A stretch of 64,000 nucleotides of DNA from Raphanus sativus (taxonomy: Eukaryota; Streptophyta; Magnoliopsida; Brassicales; Brassicaceae): positions 4,526,001 through 4,590,000 of the forward strand of contig NC_079516.1 in assembly GCF_000801105.2 (NCBI RefSeq), given 5' to 3'. The translations under genes and the position numbers were made by a program. The notes under the pieces were generated by a model that searched no databases, was not told the origin of the DNA, and saw nothing but the letters and a program-made list of their open reading frames with translations. Within the stretch, counting starts at the first letter, position 1. Every line of letters begins with the position of its first letter. Positions 60,329 to 64,000 of this stretch are shown one piece after another.

Positions 60329-61413
60329 TTACTGAGACTTTTGGTTTGCGGAGACGTCTTTAAGCTTCTCCTCCAGTTCACCTTCCTGAAATTGAACAAA
60401 AAGGAATTGAGATTATAAAGCCAACACAATGTGAATAACAATTAAACAAAAAAAAAGGGTATAGTCTTTGGTGAAAAGGAACCTTGTGCATGTTGAGGAT
60501 GATGTCTGAGCCTCCAATAAACTCTCCCTTGATGAAGATCTGTGGAAATGTTGGCCAATGGCTGCACAGAAGAAGAAAGTCATTAATCAAGATTCAAAGA
60601 CGGCTCTCTCTCTCTAATAAAGTATAATTAATCTCTACCTGAAGGATTTCACGGCTTCTTTGATCTCTGGATCTGCAAGAATGTTTCTAGCACCGACAGG
60701 AACATCTGAAAAAAACATCACAACTCACACAACACATTAGATTCAGAGCTTCAAAACAAAAAGAGATAACTTCAAATATCCAAGTACAGATCGAAAAAAC
60801 TTACTATACTGTTGGAGAACCCTAACGGCGAGTGAGCTAAACCCACACTGAGGAGCTTCAGGGACTCCTTTCATGTAGATCATAACTGGATTCTCCTTCA
60901 CATCCTATAACAATCCGAAGCCAAACATCATCATCATCATCACATAACAACTCCAGCCAGATAAAGAAAGAAAAAAAACTCCAAAGGTTACATTCTCAAC
61001 GAGATCCTTGAGCGAGTCCGTGGAACCAGAAGGGACTTTCTGGGTAGGCTTAAAGTCATCATGTGTGTCTGAATCGCTGGGAACTGTAGTGGAGTATCTC
61101 ATCATCCCATTTTTATAGATTGATGATACAGATGCCTGCAAACAATTGATTCTCCTCGTAACAAACTCAACCAATTCGATTTGCATCGAGGATTCAAAAT
61201 CAAAACAGACAAAAACATAAAGAACATCAAAGTACTAATCTTTTTTTAATAAGGATCAAGACCTATATGTTATCTACGTAGGAGACGCAAAAAGGAACCA
61301 TTTTTAATATAATCATAGAACAAAAGGGGTTTTGAAGAGAGAGAGAGAGAGAGACTAACCAATCTGGTAGAGCGAACGGTGTTGAGAAACCTGCTCGACA
61401 AAGCAGCCGCCAT
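60329..61413 (-). CDS. GRXS15: Mitochondrial monothiol glutaredoxin S15
   Basis: Six exons on the minus strand: 61413-61360, 61135-60992, 60904-60805, 60705-60639, 60561-60483, 60385-60329; 166 residues. The first 66 residues are a mitochondrial presequence with Arg and Ser ([18 protein letters not shown]). The catalytic motif CGFS is at 86-89 after [32 protein letters not shown] carries the glutathione-binding loop and the GG-(S)D pocket. Class II monothiol glutaredoxins carry and transfer [2Fe-2S] clusters; GRXS15 is the mitochondrial one and is essential in Arabidopsis. Corresponds to At3g15660. Stop is 420 bases from the hydrolase stop, tail to tail. Confidence 0.96.
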
Positions 61414-62011
61414 CTCTGAATCAAAGCTGATTTATTCGGCCTACGGAGGAGAAAAAACTTGCGCGATTATGATTTGTAGCTACGATGGAGAAGGGAACAG
61501 AAAGAGTTGCAAAACACAAGATCTTTACAACGACCGCTTCTCTCTGGCCTTCACAGTGACCGAACCGGACACGAGATCGTGTCATAACTCATAACCCTAA
61601 AGTATTACACGGCGTCGTTTGGATGTTTCTTTTTTGCTCCTTTGATTTTTTGTTTTTACTGGTCCGGTTTTCTCCGGTTTAGGTAATTCTCTCTCTTCTT
61701 TTTTGTCGTCCTCCGGTTCGGTAGTTCTTTTTTTTTTCTCCTTGTCGTCCCCGGTTTAGGTAATTCAATTATCGAGTTTTACGGCTAGTAAAAAGTTCAT
61801 TTGGTTCTGTAATTTATAAAGAGAAAAACATGAATAAAAAGTAAACTGTTGGCTAAATTATTATATTTATCAAGGTTAAAAATCCCTGATGACAATTAAC
61901 TGTATAATTATTGAATTCATGTAGATTATTAATAGAAGTATAGAACAGATTATTAACTGTATAATTATGAATTCATGAATACTAACGTTGATTACAAATT
62001 TACAATGCTAA
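61414..62011. promoter_or_regulatory. GRXS15 upstream region
   Basis: Contains the GRXS15 leader and promoter near 61414-61620, then CT/TTTC-rich DNA with 'GGTCCGGTTTTCTCC'-like repeats around 61660-61760. No other gene seen. Confidence 0.4.
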
Positions 62012-63149
62012 CTAGATCATGACCCGCTCGACTGAGCGGGAGTCATTTTTTTATCTTTGTTTTTACTAAATGTTATACATGATCGCCAATGTATATCAAT
62101 ATAAAATTTTGATAAATAACAATGTGTACTAATGTATTTAAATAAGCAATGTGTTTAATTACTAAATTTGATTTTTAAAATTTATGATAATGTAAAGTAG
62201 ATTTTTTCTGTATTATTTAAAATATATAGTGCTATATATTTTGTATTTTCAACATTTATCATACAAAACCTACATTGGGGTATTATTTATATGAAAATAT
62301 GTGTAACATAATATATTTATATATTATATAAACATATGCACACCCGCACGAGTTTTATTTTTAAAATGTATTCTATATTGTTTAGTTTTATGTAGTATCG
62401 AGTTTGTATAATTCAATTTTGTGTTTAAAGAACAATATCAAAACTGTCTTCCGTATGTAAAAATAACATTTTGTAAGCGCGAGTTGTGTCTTTTTATTGT
62501 AACAAAAATTTATATAAAACTTATGTTTTTTTGTACATTACGAAATTTAATTTTTTAAAATAATTATTACGTAATTTCAAAGTGAATTTTATCTCTGAGG
62601 TCTAATATATTTTGTGTGTAATGGTTCAAAGCATTTTCGATATATATTATATTTCAGTTTGGTTTGTTTTTAGTATTATTGTATAAGTATAATACTATAC
62701 AATATTACTATATTCTATACAATACATGAAGCTATGTGTTATTTGTTTTAGAAAGTAGATTAGGCCCAACGTAGTTATAAGAATAATCATATCTTTGTGT
62801 ATGTGTCTATGACTTATCTACCTAATGTTATTCGTACTAATAAAATTAATATGGCCAATGAAAGTATACTGATCAATTTAAAATGAATTGTATAGTGTAA
62901 TTATAGAACGATTAATATTTTTAGTATTCTTAGTATATATCTTATTTAAATTGACATGTAATAAATGTAAAAATCATATATGGAATATGGACAAAAAGAA
63001 GAACTGTATTTAAAGAAATATATCAATGCAAAGTTAGAATATGATACGTATTATATATAAAGAATGAGACATTTAACTTTAATATATGAGGTCCACCTTT
63101 AAAAATTCACCTAGAATAAGTTGTAATGTTCCTGTTTTAATAAGATAGA
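62012..63149 (-). mobile_element. Non-autonomous Helitron, minus strand, longest copy
   Basis: Minus strand: starts TCTATCTTATTAAAACAG at 63149 and ends with hairpin CCCGCTCAGTCGAGCGGG plus CTAG at 62012-62015. About 1,138 bases, AT-rich without coding. Shares its 5' end with the copies at 628, 27545 and 39797, with a different stem sequence. Confidence 0.83.
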
Positions 63150-63420
63150 TGCTTGAAAGCTATTGCATAAAATGGACCGTGGTATGGAATTAATAACTGT
63201 TTATTATAACAGAAATAAAAACTGGACGAAACAAATGTTGTAACAAGGTCGAATTTAAACTTATTTGGCTGGACAATAGAAGTCTCCACGATCACCGTCA
63301 CAACGAAATAACCAAAACGGAATCACAAACACAAGGACACAAACAGAAATTACAACACAAAGACACGTGACATTATTGAAACAAAAGAAAAGACACGTTC
63401 ATTGTTCTTGTTAACTACTC
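63150..63420. other. 3' flank of the LEA gene
   Basis: Short intergenic stretch; probable 3'UTR of the LEA gene on the minus strand. No other feature seen. Confidence 0.4.
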
Positions 63421-64000
63421 TCACTTCCTCTCATAAGTATGATGAGTTGGATCAGTGCTCCGAGTAGTACCAGTAGTGGTCGTAGTTGTGCCTGGATAGT
63501 GTCCCCTGTCTTCTTCCTCCGTAGCCATCCCAAAAGTGTGCTTCACCGCGTCAGCTGCACCCATAGCCATCTGCTTCACATGCTCTCCGGTCTGGCTCAA
63601 GAACCCACCGGTCTTGTCTCTACCCGCTTCAGCGGTCTCTTTCGTGTACTGAGCCGCGTTTTGCGCCGTCTCCTTTGTGTACTGAGCAGCGTCTTGAGCC
63701 TTTTGCTTCATGGATTCACCTGTCTCCGACAGATAGCTCCCGGTCTTGTCCTTTGTCTCACGGGCTTTTTCTTGGGCTGTCTGGGCAGTTTGAGATGTCT
63801 TCTCTTTTGCTGATTGGGTAGTTTCATGAGCCTTTTGCTGGGTAGTTTGGGCAGCTTGAGATGTCTTGTCTTTCGTTGCCTGGGCCGTCTCTTGAGCCTT
63901 TTGTTGGGTCGTTTGTGCAGCTTGAGATGTCTTGTCTTTAGCTGCCTGGCCAGTCTCATGTGCCTTTTGTTGGGCCGTTTGGGCCGTCTGGGAGGTCTTG
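63421..64000 (-). CDS. LEA group 3 (LEA_4 family) protein, 5' part outside window
   Basis: Open in one minus-strand frame from the window edge to the stop at 63421, about 193 residues, N-terminus missing. Repeats of about 11 residues of the type [20 protein letters not shown] run through the first 100 residues and form amphipathic helices on drying. The C-terminus has [20 protein letters not shown] and [20 protein letters not shown], then a Thr-rich run ending [10 protein letters not shown]. These proteins are disordered in water and protect membranes or enzymes during desiccation and freezing, mainly in seeds and under ABA. It matches the At3g15670 (LEA76) type; LEA7 (At1g52690) is the alpha-duplicate. 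Confidence 0.93.
   Translation of the reverse strand, partial: KTSQTAQTAQQKAHETGQAAKDKTSQAAQTTQQKAQETAQATKDKTSQAAQTTQQKAHETTQSAKEKTSQTAQTAQEKARETKDKTGSYLSETGESMKQKAQDAAQYTKETAQNAAQYTKETAEAGRDKTGGFLSQTGEHVKQMAMGAADAVKHTFGMATEEEDRGHYPGTTTTTTGTTRSTDPTHHTYERK

Noticed and set aside
1..64000. CRISPR arrays, bacterial operons, riboswitches, rRNA or tRNA genes
   Set aside because: None seen. The minisatellite and short direct repeats lack spacers, and no complete tRNA cloverleaf was found. The window is plant nuclear DNA.

Overview
The window is plant nuclear DNA, almost certainly from a Brassica-type crucifer. Genes have short GT-AG introns. The intergenic DNA is very AT-rich and full of Helitrons, MITEs and retroposons of crucifer type. 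The gene set matches Arabidopsis thaliana chromosome 3 around At3g15270-At3g15670 and its ancient alpha-duplicate on chromosome 1 (At1g52690-At1g53160). Arabidopsis locus names here come from recalled similarity and gene order, not from a search.

Layout. 1-4.1 kb: repeats and a dead LINE. 4.1-10 kb: a VQ-motif gene (VQ19-like), a relic of a 3-hydroxyacyl-CoA dehydrogenase gene, a LEA-like gene with a frame break, a 76-bp perfect hairpin, and SPL5 with a miR156 site in a duplicated 3'UTR. 10-22 kb: gene-poor, with a PRA1-like gene at 13.4-14.1 kb, a Stowaway MITE, a poly-A retroposon and a 100-N assembly gap. 22.6-27.5 kb: two tandem AOP-like 2-oxoglutarate dioxygenase genes, both broken. 29-30 kb: a pentatricopeptide-repeat pseudogene. 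31-34.6 kb: a coiled-coil protein with an HNH-like motif, convergent with a histone H2A.Z gene. 36-37.7 kb: a chimeric relic of a Myc-binding-protein-like and a SAC-phosphatase-like gene. 39.6-43.2 kb: UVR3 (6-4 photolyase), 14 exons, intact. 43.9-47.4 kb: a nested MULE-in-MULE complex carrying a retroposon. 47.6-49.2 kb: cytochrome c oxidase subunit 5b. 49.5-57 kb: SINE, retroposon and Helitrons. 57.3-61.4 kb: an acyl-protein-thioesterase-like hydrolase (with a hAT element and its minisatellite in intron 4) convergent with mitochondrial glutaredoxin GRXS15. 62-63.1 kb: Helitron. 63.4-64 kb: the 3' part of a LEA-4 gene running off the window.

The genes are independent housekeeping, developmental and stress genes, not one pathway. 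UV-damage repair, mitochondrial respiration and iron-sulphur supply, desiccation protection, flowering time and defence signalling are each represented. The most informative material is structural: transposons sitting precisely in introns of working genes, a fresh perfect inverted repeat, a duplicated microRNA target region, and genes that suggest different loss of alpha-duplicates in Brassica and Arabidopsis.
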